Assembly: GCF_000341085.1 (NCBI RefSeq)
Contig: NZ_ANBA01000001.1
Location: 62,001 to 126,000, forward strand
Direction of reading: 5' to 3'
Source: Nocardiopsis ganjiahuensis DSM 45031
GTDB lineage: Bacteria > Actinomycetota > Actinomycetes > Streptosporangiales > Streptosporangiaceae
Length of the DNA: 64,000 nt
Shown here: piece after piece, positions 1 to 7,409 of the stretch
How positions within the stretch are numbered: position 1 is the first letter of the stretch
How the letters are laid out: every line of letters starts with the position of its first letter
Made by a program: the position numbers and the translations under genes
Notes under the pieces: generated by a model
What the model was told of the DNA's origin: nothing
The model's database searches: none
The model's input: only the letters and a program-made list of their open reading frames with translations

Positions 1-212
1 CCCCGGGGGACGACCCCCTGAAAACCCCCGCTCCACTCGGAACGAGCTGCGCGTACTCCACACACCGGCTCGTTCCGCTGTTTCCCCCCCGGGGGACGAC
101 CCCCTGAAAACCCCCGCTCCACTCGGGAAACGACCCCCGCTCCACTCGGAACGGGTCCAGGAACCCCCGACCCACTCAGAACGAGCTGTGTGCCATCCGA
201 CACCGGCTCGTT
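1..212. repeat. Direct repeats with nested inverted repeats
   Basis: A 40-base block at 1-40 recurs exactly at 87-126. Its 19-base core (cccccgctccactcggaac) recurs exactly at 134-152 and in degenerate form around 164-182. Between and after these lie two related stem-loops: arm aacgagc at 41-47 pairs with gctcgtt at 68-74, and the same arms recur at 180-186 and 206-212 with a similar interior. No coding region is supported here. The array may continue beyond the left edge of the window. Its function is unknown; multiple regulator sites or a decayed repeat element are possible. Confidence 0.85.
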
Positions 213-438
213 TCGTCGTTTCCGGGGCCGGGAGCCCGAGAGGCAAGAGCCGGCACCCCTCGGCCGTCCGCGGGATCCGCCTCTCGCGGTGACGTAACAC
301 ACACTGTTAGAACACCATTCGGTTCAGTGCCCCCAAGAGGCGGAATACCCGACTCCAAGGGGTACGTTGACCTTTCGGGCGGACCCGTCAGCGCAACGGG
401 GTGCGGGCGCCCCTCGGGTTCGGCGAAACGGGGGCCAG
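213..438. other. Non-coding stretch upstream of the nucleotidyltransferase
   Basis: No credible gene is seen. The reading frames crossing this stretch are shadows. It presumably carries the promoter of the gene starting at 439, but I cannot single out a convincing -35/-10 pair. Confidence 0.5.
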
Positions 439-942
439 ATGACGGACACGGACGGCACGGACGAGATGGCGAAACCGCTCGGTGCGCTCTGGTTCCAACG
501 ACCGGAGGCGCTGGAGCGACCGGTCGTGGTGACCGGTGTCTTCGACGTCCTGCACGTCGGACACGTGCGCTTCCTGCGTTCCATCGCCGAACGCGGTCTC
601 CCGCTGGTGGTCGGCATCGAGTCCGACGAGCGGGTGCGCGCCTGGAAGGGTCCCGGACGTCCGGTCAACCCCGCCGAGGAACGGGCCGAGACCATCGCCG
701 CGCTCTCCTGCGTGACCGGTTCCTTCGTCATCGAGGGACCGCCCTCGGTCGCCGACTGGGCGGCCTACGCGGACCTGCTCCGCCCGCTCGCCCCCGCGGC
801 TCTGGCCTTCACCGCCGGGGACCGCTACACGCAGGCCAAGATCCGCGGCGCGGAGGCCCTCCGCGCCCAGGCCTGGGAGCTCCCCTTCACCCCCGGGCGG
901 TCCACGACCGCGGCACTCGGCCGCCTCGCGCATTCCCTGTAG
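439..942 (+). CDS. Cytidylyltransferase-like nucleotidyltransferase
   Basis: This 167-aa protein belongs to the nucleotidyltransferase alpha/beta phosphodiesterase superfamily (glycerol-3-phosphate cytidylyltransferase / RfaE-C type). The N-terminal part reads VVTGVFDVLHVGHVRFL, which contains the HxGH nucleotide-binding signature (HVGH) of that fold. Family members transfer a nucleotidyl group from CTP or ATP to a phosphorylated substrate; the substrate cannot be told from sequence. I chose the ATG at 439, behind a G-rich stretch, because the longer in-frame alternative at 367 adds a low-complexity N-terminus not expected in the family. It stands alone, 128 bases upstream of an ABC exporter on the same strand. 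Confidence 0.8.
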   Translation: MTDTDGTDEMAKPLGALWFQRPEALERPVVVTGVFDVLHVGHVRFLRSIAERGLPLVVGIESDERVRAWKGPGRPVNPAEERAETIAALSCVTGSFVIEGPPSVADWAAYADLLRPLAPAALAFTAGDRYTQAKIRGAEALRAQAWELPFTPGRSTTAALGRLAHSL

Positions 943-1070
943 ACCGAAGAAGCCCTCAGAGCTTTCTCACACGGCCTCCCCGCAGCCGCGCCCCGACCAC
1001 CGGGAAGCTGCGCGTCCACCCCGGTGTTGATCCATGGATGGCGACGTGGTGAACGGAATCGAGGCTGCCG

Positions 1071-2933
1071 ATGATGTCAGGGAGGCCCTCCTACAGGGCA
1101 TTGGTCAACGACGGAAGCGCGCGGGGGCAGGAGCTGCCCCCGGGGATCACCGGGCGCGTCATGTCCTACGCGACACCGCACTGGCGATCCATCCTGTTCT
1201 TCCTGGCGGTGACCGCGGTGGGAGCGGCCATCGTCGTGGCCAACCCCCTGCTGCTGCGGGCCATCATCGACCGGGGCATCATCCCGGGGAACACCTCGCT
1301 GGTGGTCTGGTTGGCGGTCGCCGCCGGGGTGCTGGCCCTCCTGGAGGGCGTCATCACCCTGACCGGCCGGTGGCTGTCCTCCCGGATCGGTGAGGGTGTC
1401 ATCTACCTGCTGCGCACCCAGGTGTTCACACACGTGCAGCAGATGCCGATCTCCTTCTTCACCCGCACCCAGACGGGCTCCCTGATCAGCCGTCTGAACA
1501 CGGACGTGGTCGGCGCCCAGCGCGCCATCACCTCGGTGCTCCAGTCGGTGGTGTCCAACCTGATCAGCGTCGTGGCGGTGGTCATCACGATGCTCGCGCT
1601 GTCCTGGCAGGTGACCCTGCTGTCCCTGGCCCTGGTACCGCTGTTCATCGTCCCCGCGAAGCTGTTGGGCCGCAAGCTCGCGAACATCTCCCGCGAGGCC
1701 ATGGACAACAACGCCTCGATGAGCTCGCTGATGACCGAGCGGTTCAACGTCGGCGGGGCCATGCTGGTCAAGCTGTACGGACGTCCCGACGAGGAGTCCC
1801 GCGGCTTCTCCGACAAGGCGGCGCGCGTGCGCGACCTGGGGGTCCGCCAGTCCGTGATCGGCGGCCTGCTGTTCACGCTGCTGGGCACCATCACCGCGCT
1901 GGCCATGGCGATGGTCTACGGCGTGGGCGGTGTGCTGGCGGCGGACGGCGCCTTCGAGGTCGGCACGCTGGTCGCCCTGACCACCCTGCTGGCCCGGCTG
2001 TACGGCCCGGTCACCACCCTGTCCAACGTGCACGTGGAGATCATGACGGCGCTGGTGTCCTTCGACCGCGTCTTCGAGGTGCTGGACCTGGAGCCGCAGA
2101 TCAAGGAGAGCCCGGACGCGGAGCCGCTACCGAAGGGCCCGCTGAGCGTGGAGTTCGACCGGGTGTCCTTCCGCTACCCGGGCGCCGCGGAGACCTCGGT
2201 GGCGTCCCTGGAGCTGACTCCGCAGTCGGAGATCTCCGAGGACACCCAGGTGCTGAGCGAGGTGTCCTTCCGTGCCGGCCCCGGCCGGATGGTGGCCCTG
2301 GTGGGCCCCTCGGGCGCGGGCAAGTCCACTCTCACCCACCTGGTGTCGCGGCTCTACGACCCCACCGAGGGCGCGGTACGCATCGGCGGCCTGGACCTGC
2401 GGGAGGCCACCGGCGACTCGCTGCGCGAGGCCGTGGGCGTGGTGACCCAGGACGCACAGCTCTTCCACGACACGGTGGGCGCCAACCTGCGTTACGCCAA
2501 ACCGGACGCGACCGACGCGGAGCTGGAGGAGGTGCTGCGGATGGCCCGGCTCGGCCCGCTCCTGGCGCAGCTCCCGAACGGCCTCGACACGATGGTCGGG
2601 GACCGCGGATACCGCCTGTCCGGCGGGGAGAAGCAGCGGCTGGCCATCGCCCGGCTGCTGTTGAAGGCTCCGTCGGTCGTGGTCCTGGACGAGGCCACCG
2701 CGCACCTGGACTCCGAGTCCGAGGCGGCGGTGCAGGAGGCCCTGGCCGTGGCGCTGGAGGGCCGGACCTCACTGGTGATCGCGCACCGGCTGGCCACCGT
2801 CCGGGAGGCCGATCAGATCCTGGTGCTGGAGGACGGACGCATCCTGGAGCGCGGCACCCACGAGCAGCTGCTCAACGCGGGCGGCCTGTACACCGCGCTG
2901 TACCGCACCCAGTTCGCGCCGCAGTCCCGCTGA
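1071..2933 (+). CDS. ABC exporter, fused permease and ATPase
   Basis: This 620-aa half-transporter has a six-helix transmembrane domain (about residues 35-320) followed by an ATPase domain. The Walker A motif GPSGAGKST lies near residue 411, the ABC signature LSGGEKQR near 514, and Walker B with D-loop (VVVLDEATAHLDS) near 540, with the H-loop in VIAHRL. Such proteins work as homo- or heterodimers in the cytoplasmic membrane and export lipids, peptides or drugs. No partner half-transporter is adjacent, so a homodimer is likely. The substrate is unknown. The ATG at 1071 has a GAGG Shine-Dalgarno seven bases upstream. An inverted repeat just after the stop (2991-3034) could terminate transcription. 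Confidence 0.92.
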   Translation: MMSGRPSYRALVNDGSARGQELPPGITGRVMSYATPHWRSILFFLAVTAVGAAIVVANPLLLRAIIDRGIIPGNTSLVVWLAVAAGVLALLEGVITLTGRWLSSRIGEGVIYLLRTQVFTHVQQMPISFFTRTQTGSLISRLNTDVVGAQRAITSVLQSVVSNLISVVAVVITMLALSWQVTLLSLALVPLFIVPAKLLGRKLANISREAMDNNASMSSLMTERFNVGGAMLVKLYGRPDEESRGFSDKAARVRDLGVRQSVIGGLLFTLLGTITALAMAMVYGVGGVLAADGAFEVGTLVALTTLLARLYGPVTTLSNVHVEIMTALVSFDRVFEVLDLEPQIKESPDAEPLPKGPLSVEFDRVSFRYPGAAETSVASLELTPQSEISEDTQVLSEVSFRAGPGRMVALVGPSGAGKSTLTHLVSRLYDPTEGAVRIGGLDLREATGDSLREAVGVVTQDAQLFHDTVGANLRYAKPDATDAELEEVLRMARLGPLLAQLPNGLDTMVGDRGYRLSGGEKQRLAIARLLLKAPSVVVLDEATAHLDSESEAAVQEALAVALEGRTSLVIAHRLATVREADQILVLEDGRILERGTHEQLLNAGGLYTALYRTQFAPQSR

Positions 2934-2990
2934 CGCGTACGGCAGCGGGCCCAGCGGGCCCGCCCGGGCGCAGGAAGGGCCGGGCCCGAC

Positions 2991-3034
2991 GAGGGCCGCC
3001 ACCACCCCCGGAGTCCGGAGGCGGGGCGGCCCTC
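2991..3034. terminator. Inverted repeat between convergent genes
   Basis: A 10-bp perfect stem (gagggccgcc at 2991-3000 with ggcggccctc at 3025-3034) has a 24-base loop. It separates the ABC exporter from the convergent BTAD gene, whose stop codon touches the right arm. There is no U-run, as is usual in actinomycetes. Confidence 0.5.
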
Positions 3035-3842
3035 AGCCGCGTCCGGTCCCCTCTGCTCCGGGGCCGCGGCGTTCCTCGTGCCAGGGGGGTGCCACGGGCG
3101 TTCCGTCCCCGTCCAGCAGCCGCCGGCGGAGTTCTCTCATCCGTGGTCCGGGAACGGTTCCCAGCTGCGTGGAGAGCAGTCTCCGGTACTCCTCGTGCGC
3201 GGCCAGCGCCTCGGCCTGCCGACCCTCCTCCGCCAGGGTGCGCACGAGGAGTTCACGCAGGCGTTCACGCAGCGGGTGGTCGGCGACGAGCTCCGCCAGT
3301 TCGACCAGGAGGGCCTTGGGGTCCTCCCAGCCGTCAGAGCTCAGCTCGGCGGCGAGGAGGTCCTCGCGCACCCCCAGCCGGAGCTGCTCCAGGCGGGTGA
3401 CGGCGGAGACGGCGAAGGGCAGGTGGGCGGTGTCGGCGAGCGGTGCGCCCCGCCACAGGTCCAGCGCGGCCCGGAACCGTTCCGCGGCGTCCTCGGGTCG
3501 CCCGTCCCGCAGGACCCGCCGCCCCTGGACGGCGAGCCGCTCGAAGAGGGCCGCGTCCACCGCCTCGGGCGGGAGCGCGAGCCGGTAGCCCTCGGGTTCG
3601 GAACGCAGCGCGTGGGGTTCGGGGAGCGCGTGCCGCAGCCGCGTGGCCAGTGAGTGCAGAGCCGTGCCGGGGTGCGCCGGTCCGCCCTCCGGCCAGAGCG
3701 CCTCGCTCAGAGCCGCCGGCGGGACCACTCCCCCGACCGCCAGGGCCAACCGGGTGAGCAGGACCCGCAGCCGGATGCCGCCGATCCCGATCTCCTGCCC
3801 GTCCGCGACCACCCGCAACGGGCCGAGCACACCGATGCGCAT
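3033..3842 (-). CDS. BTAD-domain (SARP/AfsR-like) transcriptional regulator
   Basis: This 269-aa protein has the architecture of an actinomycete SARP-type regulator. A short winged-helix-like N-terminus (MRIGVLGPLRVVADGQEI...) is followed by a bacterial transcriptional activator domain with the typical segments ALFERL, RFRAALDLWRG, HPLRERLRELLVRTL and AEALAAHEEYRRLL. SARP proteins bind direct repeats and activate promoters, often of secondary metabolism. No biosynthetic cluster is adjacent, so the targets are unknown. The true start is the ATG at 3842. The frame stays open further upstream, but only as a shadow of the lysine-rich tail of the next gene. Confidence 0.85.
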   Translation of the reverse strand: MRIGVLGPLRVVADGQEIGIGGIRLRVLLTRLALAVGGVVPPAALSEALWPEGGPAHPGTALHSLATRLRHALPEPHALRSEPEGYRLALPPEAVDAALFERLAVQGRRVLRDGRPEDAAERFRAALDLWRGAPLADTAHLPFAVSAVTRLEQLRLGVREDLLAAELSSDGWEDPKALLVELAELVADHPLRERLRELLVRTLAEEGRQAEALAAHEEYRRLLSTQLGTVPGPRMRELRRRLLDGDGTPVAPPWHEERRGPGAEGTGRG

Positions 3843-3907
3843 CGGTCCATTGTCCCGCCTGCCGTCCCCCGGCGACAAGCCGTCCCGGTGAGCGGGCGGC
3901 CCCGGAC

Positions 3908-4555
3908 CTAGGACTTGTCCTTCCGGGACTTCTTCGACTTCTTCCCCTCGGCCCCGCTCTTCTTGCTGCTGCCCTTCTTGCCGCCGTCCTTCTTCGCGTC
4001 GTCCTTCGCGGCCTTGTTCTTCACGGGCCCGTCCAGCGGTCCGGTCCCGGCCGGTGCCGCCTCGGCCGCCTTCTTCCGGGCCTTCTTCCGGTCCTTCTTG
4101 GCCTGCTTCGCCAGCTTCTCCTTGGCCTCCTTCCGCTCCTTCTTCGCGGACTTGGAGTGCTTCGGCTTCTTGCGCTTCTTCGGTTTCTTGGCGTCCTTGG
4201 AGGTCACGTGGTCCTCGAGCACGGCAGGGAGCGGGACGATCCCGGGACCGCCCTCGAAGATCCAGTCGTCCACGGCGTCCAGGAGCTTGTCCTCGGTCAT
4301 CCGCCCCAGCCAGACGGGGCGCCCGCCGGCGGCTCGGCCCTCCTGGGAGGGTTGGACCACGACGACGTTGGCCTGGAAGCAGATGCCCAGGCACTTGCTG
4401 GTGCGGACCGGGACGCGGCGGGCGGAGTGGTCGTCGATGGCGCTGAGACGGGCGAGTTGGGCCTTGTGGTCGACTCCGGGCACCTTCTTCTTGGTCCCGC
4501 AGCAGCAGCCCCGGCAGACCGTGAGCTTGCAGGGCGCACCGTCGATCGTGTTCAC
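3908..4555 (-). CDS. Thioredoxin-like [2Fe-2S] ferredoxin-domain protein with lysine-rich tail
   Basis: This 215-aa protein has an N-terminal thioredoxin-like ferredoxin domain: cysteines in CKLTVCRGCCCG (residues 9-19) and in CLGIC, spaced as in (2Fe-2S) ferredoxin-domain proteins. From about residue 115 the chain turns into a very lysine-rich tail (runs such as AKKPKKRKKPKHSKSAKKERK), which may bind nucleic acid or acidic surfaces. The start is the GTG at 4555, with a strong AAGGAGGGGG Shine-Dalgarno. The gene begins 11 bases after the stop of the upstream peptidase-like gene. An IdeR/DmdR-type iron box at 4567-4585 lies immediately upstream and touches the Shine-Dalgarno, so iron-dependent repression is likely. 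The partner of the Fe-S domain is unknown. Confidence 0.8.
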   Translation of the reverse strand: MNTIDGAPCKLTVCRGCCCGTKKKVPGVDHKAQLARLSAIDDHSARRVPVRTSKCLGICFQANVVVVQPSQEGRAAGGRPVWLGRMTEDKLLDAVDDWIFEGGPGIVPLPAVLEDHVTSKDAKKPKKRKKPKHSKSAKKERKEAKEKLAKQAKKDRKKARKKAAEAAPAGTGPLDGPVKNKAAKDDAKKDGGKKGSSKKSGAEGKKSKKSRKDKS

Positions 4556-4566
4556 CGGCCCCCTCC

Positions 4567-4585
4567 TTAGGTTCGCCTTACCTCA
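4567..4585 (-). promoter_or_regulatory. Iron box (IdeR/DmdR/DtxR operator)
   Basis: The plus strand reads TTAGGTTCGCCTTACCTCA. Compared with the degenerate palindromic consensus TWAGGTWAGSCTWACCTWA it matches 17 of 19 positions. It ends 12 bases before the GTG of the [2Fe-2S] protein and overlaps both the Shine-Dalgarno region of that gene and the last codons of the upstream peptidase-like gene. Repression at this site would block transcription into, or translation start of, the downstream gene under iron-replete conditions. Confidence 0.75.
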
Positions 4586-5463
4586 CTGCCAGGGTAATCT
4601 CCCGCCGAACCGATCTGACCGGCGGGGACGTCACAGAGGTCCGCCACCTCGGCGCCGCCCGCCACCTCCACCGGCCGCCAGGTCTCGGGCAGCCCTTCGT
4701 CCTCCGGGGCCCCGGCCCGCCAGCCGCTCCCCCAGACCATGGGCAGCCCGGCGGCGAAGAGCGGATGGCCCAGGTCCATCAGCTGCATCCGGACCTGCGG
4801 TTCGGTACAGGCCCCCGAACTCCCGCAGGCGGCGATCCGCCGGCCGGCCACCACACGGTCCCCGGGCGCCACCGTGACCGATCCCCGGCGCAGGTGGCCG
4901 AGGAGCACGTGGGCGCCGCCGATGTCGATGACCACGTGGTTGCCCATCAGCCCCGAGGGGCCCTGTAGTTCGCGGAGGGTGTTCTCCACGACCGTGCCGA
5001 GCAGCCAGGGCCAGGAGTTGCGGCTGCGGTGGTCCCGCCGGCGGTCGTGCACCCGGACCACGGTGCCGTCGGCCGGGGCGTACACGGGGGCGCCGAAGGC
5101 CGGGAAGTCCTCCGGAGGGCGGCTGAGCGGGCGCCAGGCGATGTCGGGACGGGTGCCGTCCTCGGCGACCAGCCCGAGCGCGTAGGTCTGCCCGTAGGCG
5201 TGGGTGCCCTGGCTCGGCACGTTGTCCACGGGGCTGGTCAGCGCCATCCAGCGGCCGCGGACCGGCGGCGCCAGGACCCGCGGGGTACAGCGCGGGGTGC
5301 CCAGGCGCAGGTGCACCGCGAGGGCCGCCACCAACAGCCCCACCCCGACCCACCAGGACAGGCCGAGGTAGCCGGCCATGAGGGCGGCCATCGCCAGCCA
5401 CATGAGGGGCATGCGGAGCCTGGCGAGCAGGAGGGGGAGACGACGCGGAGCGGATGAGGGCAT
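4567..5463 (-). CDS. M23 (LytM)-like peptidase, zinc ligands apparently lost
   Basis: This 298-aa membrane-anchored protein has two hydrophobic segments within residues 8-60 and a C-terminal M23/LytM-like barrel. The fold is recognisable from HAYGQTYALGL, APADGTVV, GNHVVIDIGGAHVLLGHLRRGSV, GDRVVAGRRIAACGSSGACTEPQVRMQL. In active enzymes the first motif ends in an Asp that binds zinc; here that position reads Gly. The HxH motif near the end (usually PHLHF) reads PQVRM. It therefore probably has no peptidase activity and may be a scaffold or regulator, as known for other degenerate LytM proteins. The start is the ATG at 5463. It lies just upstream of, and in the same direction as, the [2Fe-2S] gene. 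Confidence 0.75.
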   Translation of the reverse strand: MPSSAPRRLPLLLARLRMPLMWLAMAALMAGYLGLSWWVGVGLLVAALAVHLRLGTPRCTPRVLAPPVRGRWMALTSPVDNVPSQGTHAYGQTYALGLVAEDGTRPDIAWRPLSRPPEDFPAFGAPVYAPADGTVVRVHDRRRDHRSRNSWPWLLGTVVENTLRELQGPSGLMGNHVVIDIGGAHVLLGHLRRGSVTVAPGDRVVAGRRIAACGSSGACTEPQVRMQLMDLGHPLFAAGLPMVWGSGWRAGAPEDEGLPETWRPVEVAGGAEVADLCDVPAGQIGSAGDYPGSEVRRT

Positions 5464-5506
5464 CCGCCATTGTGTCCCGGCCCTCACCCGCTCCGTACTC
5501 CGGGGC

Positions 5507-5716
5507 CTACTCGCCCTTGCTCTTCTTGTTCTCCTGGGCGCGCTTGCGCAGGTAGTCGGTCGCGGCTCCGGCGCCCTTGTCGATCTTGTCGTCGTGGGAT
5601 CCGCCGGTGGCCTTCTTCGCTGCCGCGGCGGCCTTCCCGACCACCCCCTCGGCCTTGTCGGCGTGGTCGTTGACGGCCTTCTTGAGCCGGTTGAACGTAT
5701 CTCCGGTACCGGACAT
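5507..5716 (-). CDS. Small antitoxin-like protein (MT0933/Rv0909 type)
   Basis: This 69-aa, lysine- and alanine-rich protein (MSGTGDTFNRLKKAVNDHADK...) resembles the small actinobacterial family annotated as antitoxin MT0933-like. Its middle (KAEGVVGKAAAAAKKATGG) should form an amphipathic helix. No toxin gene is adjacent, so a toxin-antitoxin role is doubtful; many members of the family are orphans. The ATG at 5716 follows a GGGGG ribosome-binding stretch. It lies 43 bases upstream of the M23-like gene on the same strand. Confidence 0.7.
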   Translation of the reverse strand: MSGTGDTFNRLKKAVNDHADKAEGVVGKAAAAAKKATGGSHDDKIDKGAGAATDYLRKRAQENKKSKGE

Positions 5717-5794
5717 GAAATCCCCCTAGATGCGCCCTGCCTCCTGACCCGATACCCGCTTCGACCGGAGTTCATGCGGTGCGCCGCCGGCGGG

Positions 5795-7135
5795 TCACAA
5801 CCCCAGCACGAGGCGGGCCACCGAGAAGTAGATGAGCAGACCGGTGGCGTCCACGAGGGTCGCGACCATCGGGGAGGAGACCACGGCCGGGTCGACTCCC
5901 ACCTTGCGTGCCAACAGGGGCATCGCGGAACCGATGATCGCCGCCCAGGTACAGATGGCGATCACCGACAGGGCGACCACCGCCGCGATGTCGAACCCGA
6001 CCAGCAGTGAGCCGATGGCCAGGGCTATGCCCGCGAGCATCACGCCCAGGAGCAGGCCGACCCGGCTCTCCTTCCAGATCACCGCGGGCAGGTCGCGTAC
6101 CCGCACCTCACCGACGGCGAGGGCGCGCACGATCGCCGTCGCCGACTGCGCGCCGACGTTACCGCCGGTGCCGATCAGCATCGGGACGAACATCGCCAGC
6201 GCCGTGACCTCCTCCAGGGTGGCCTCGTAGACCTGCATGACGTTGACCGTCAGGGTCGCGGCGACGATGAGCAGCATCAGCCACACCGAGCGGGCGCCGA
6301 CCAGGCGCAGCACCCCGACGGACACGTAGTGGTCGTCGATGGGGCTGGCACCGGACTGGCGGGCCATGTCCTCGGAGTCGGCCGCCTCGATGACCTCCAG
6401 GGCATCGTCGAAGGTGAACAGGCCGACGAACCGGTCCTCGGAGTCCACCACGGGCAGGGAGACCAGGTTGGCCTCCTGGATGAGCCGGGCGGCGTCCTCG
6501 ACCGGTTCGCTGACCCCCACGCGGGGGGCGAACACGTCCACCAGGTCCTTGAGGATCCGGTCGTCGTCGCTGACCACGAGGTCGCTCAGGGTGATGGTGC
6601 CGACCAGGCGGCGGCCGTCGCTGACCACCGGCAGGGTGTAGATCGTCTCGGCGTCGGCTCCTTTGGCACGCACCACCTCCAGGGCGCGGCCGACGGTGAG
6701 GTCCCGGTGCAGGATGACGGTCTCCGGTGTCATGTACCGGCCGACCGAGTCCTCCGGGTAGCCCAGGAGCGCGGCGGTCATCTTGCGCTCGGCGGGGCTC
6801 AGTCCGGCCAGGGCCCGGGTGGCGATCTTGGCCGGGGCCTCCCCGATGAGGCGGGCCCGGTCGTCCGGGTCCATCTCCTCGAGGATGTCGTGGAAGTCGG
6901 TGCCGCGCAGTCCGAGGAGGACGGCCTGTTGCTGGCCGGGGTCGAGCTCCTCGAAGACCTCCAGCTCACGGTCCTTGTCCAGGAGCCGGAAGGGGATGAT
7001 CGCGTCGCGACTGGACATACGGGCGAGTTCGTCCGCGATCTCGTGGGGCCTATGTTCGGCCAACCAGAGCCTGATCCCGGTCAGGTCGTTGTTCTCGACC
7101 AGATCTGTGAGTTCTTCAGCGCGCTCGCCGTCCAT
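5795..7135 (-). CDS. mgtE: Magnesium transporter MgtE
   Basis: This 446-aa protein has the full MgtE layout. An N-terminal helical domain (residues 1-120, with repeated aspartates such as ILEEMDPDDRARLI) is followed by a CBS-domain pair (about 120-250) and five transmembrane helices (about 275-446), including the pore helix region FVPMLIGTGGNVGAQSATAIVRALAVGE. MgtE channels Mg2+ into the cell as a homodimer, and Mg2+ bound between the cytosolic domains closes the gate. The ATG at 7135 is preceded by AGGGGGTG; this start gives the usual family length. It is a single gene, 274 bases downstream of the phosphatase gene on the same strand. No Mg2+ riboswitch is recognisable in that gap. Confidence 0.95.
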   Translation of the reverse strand: MDGERAEELTDLVENNDLTGIRLWLAEHRPHEIADELARMSSRDAIIPFRLLDKDRELEVFEELDPGQQQAVLLGLRGTDFHDILEEMDPDDRARLIGEAPAKIATRALAGLSPAERKMTAALLGYPEDSVGRYMTPETVILHRDLTVGRALEVVRAKGADAETIYTLPVVSDGRRLVGTITLSDLVVSDDDRILKDLVDVFAPRVGVSEPVEDAARLIQEANLVSLPVVDSEDRFVGLFTFDDALEVIEAADSEDMARQSGASPIDDHYVSVGVLRLVGARSVWLMLLIVAATLTVNVMQVYEATLEEVTALAMFVPMLIGTGGNVGAQSATAIVRALAVGEVRVRDLPAVIWKESRVGLLLGVMLAGIALAIGSLLVGFDIAAVVALSVIAICTWAAIIGSAMPLLARKVGVDPAVVSSPMVATLVDATGLLIYFSVARLVLGL

Positions 7136-7409
7136 GCGAAGCACCCCCTTGCGTCTCCATCGCCCGGCGGGCACGCCCGCGGGGCCGCGAAATCTGGGAA
7201 GTCCGGTTCCTTTCAGCAGGACCGGGTCCGGCCCCTCGTCACTGGTGTGGTGGGCCGTGCGGCGTCGGCGCCCGGGGGCGGAGAGGGCGGGCACGGCGGT
7301 CCGGGGACGGGTACGAACAGCCTCGTACCGGGGTCGGGGAACATGTTGACCCTACCGTCAGGAGCGACGGGGACGGCTCATCCCCTGCCGGTGGCGGAGC
7401 CGGTCCGGG

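Noticed and set aside
1..212. CRISPR array
   Set aside because: The repeats are few, unevenly spaced and nested, without uniform spacers, and no cas genes are present.
5507..5716. Toxin-antitoxin pair
   Set aside because: The small protein resembles an annotated antitoxin family, but neither neighbour looks like a toxin.
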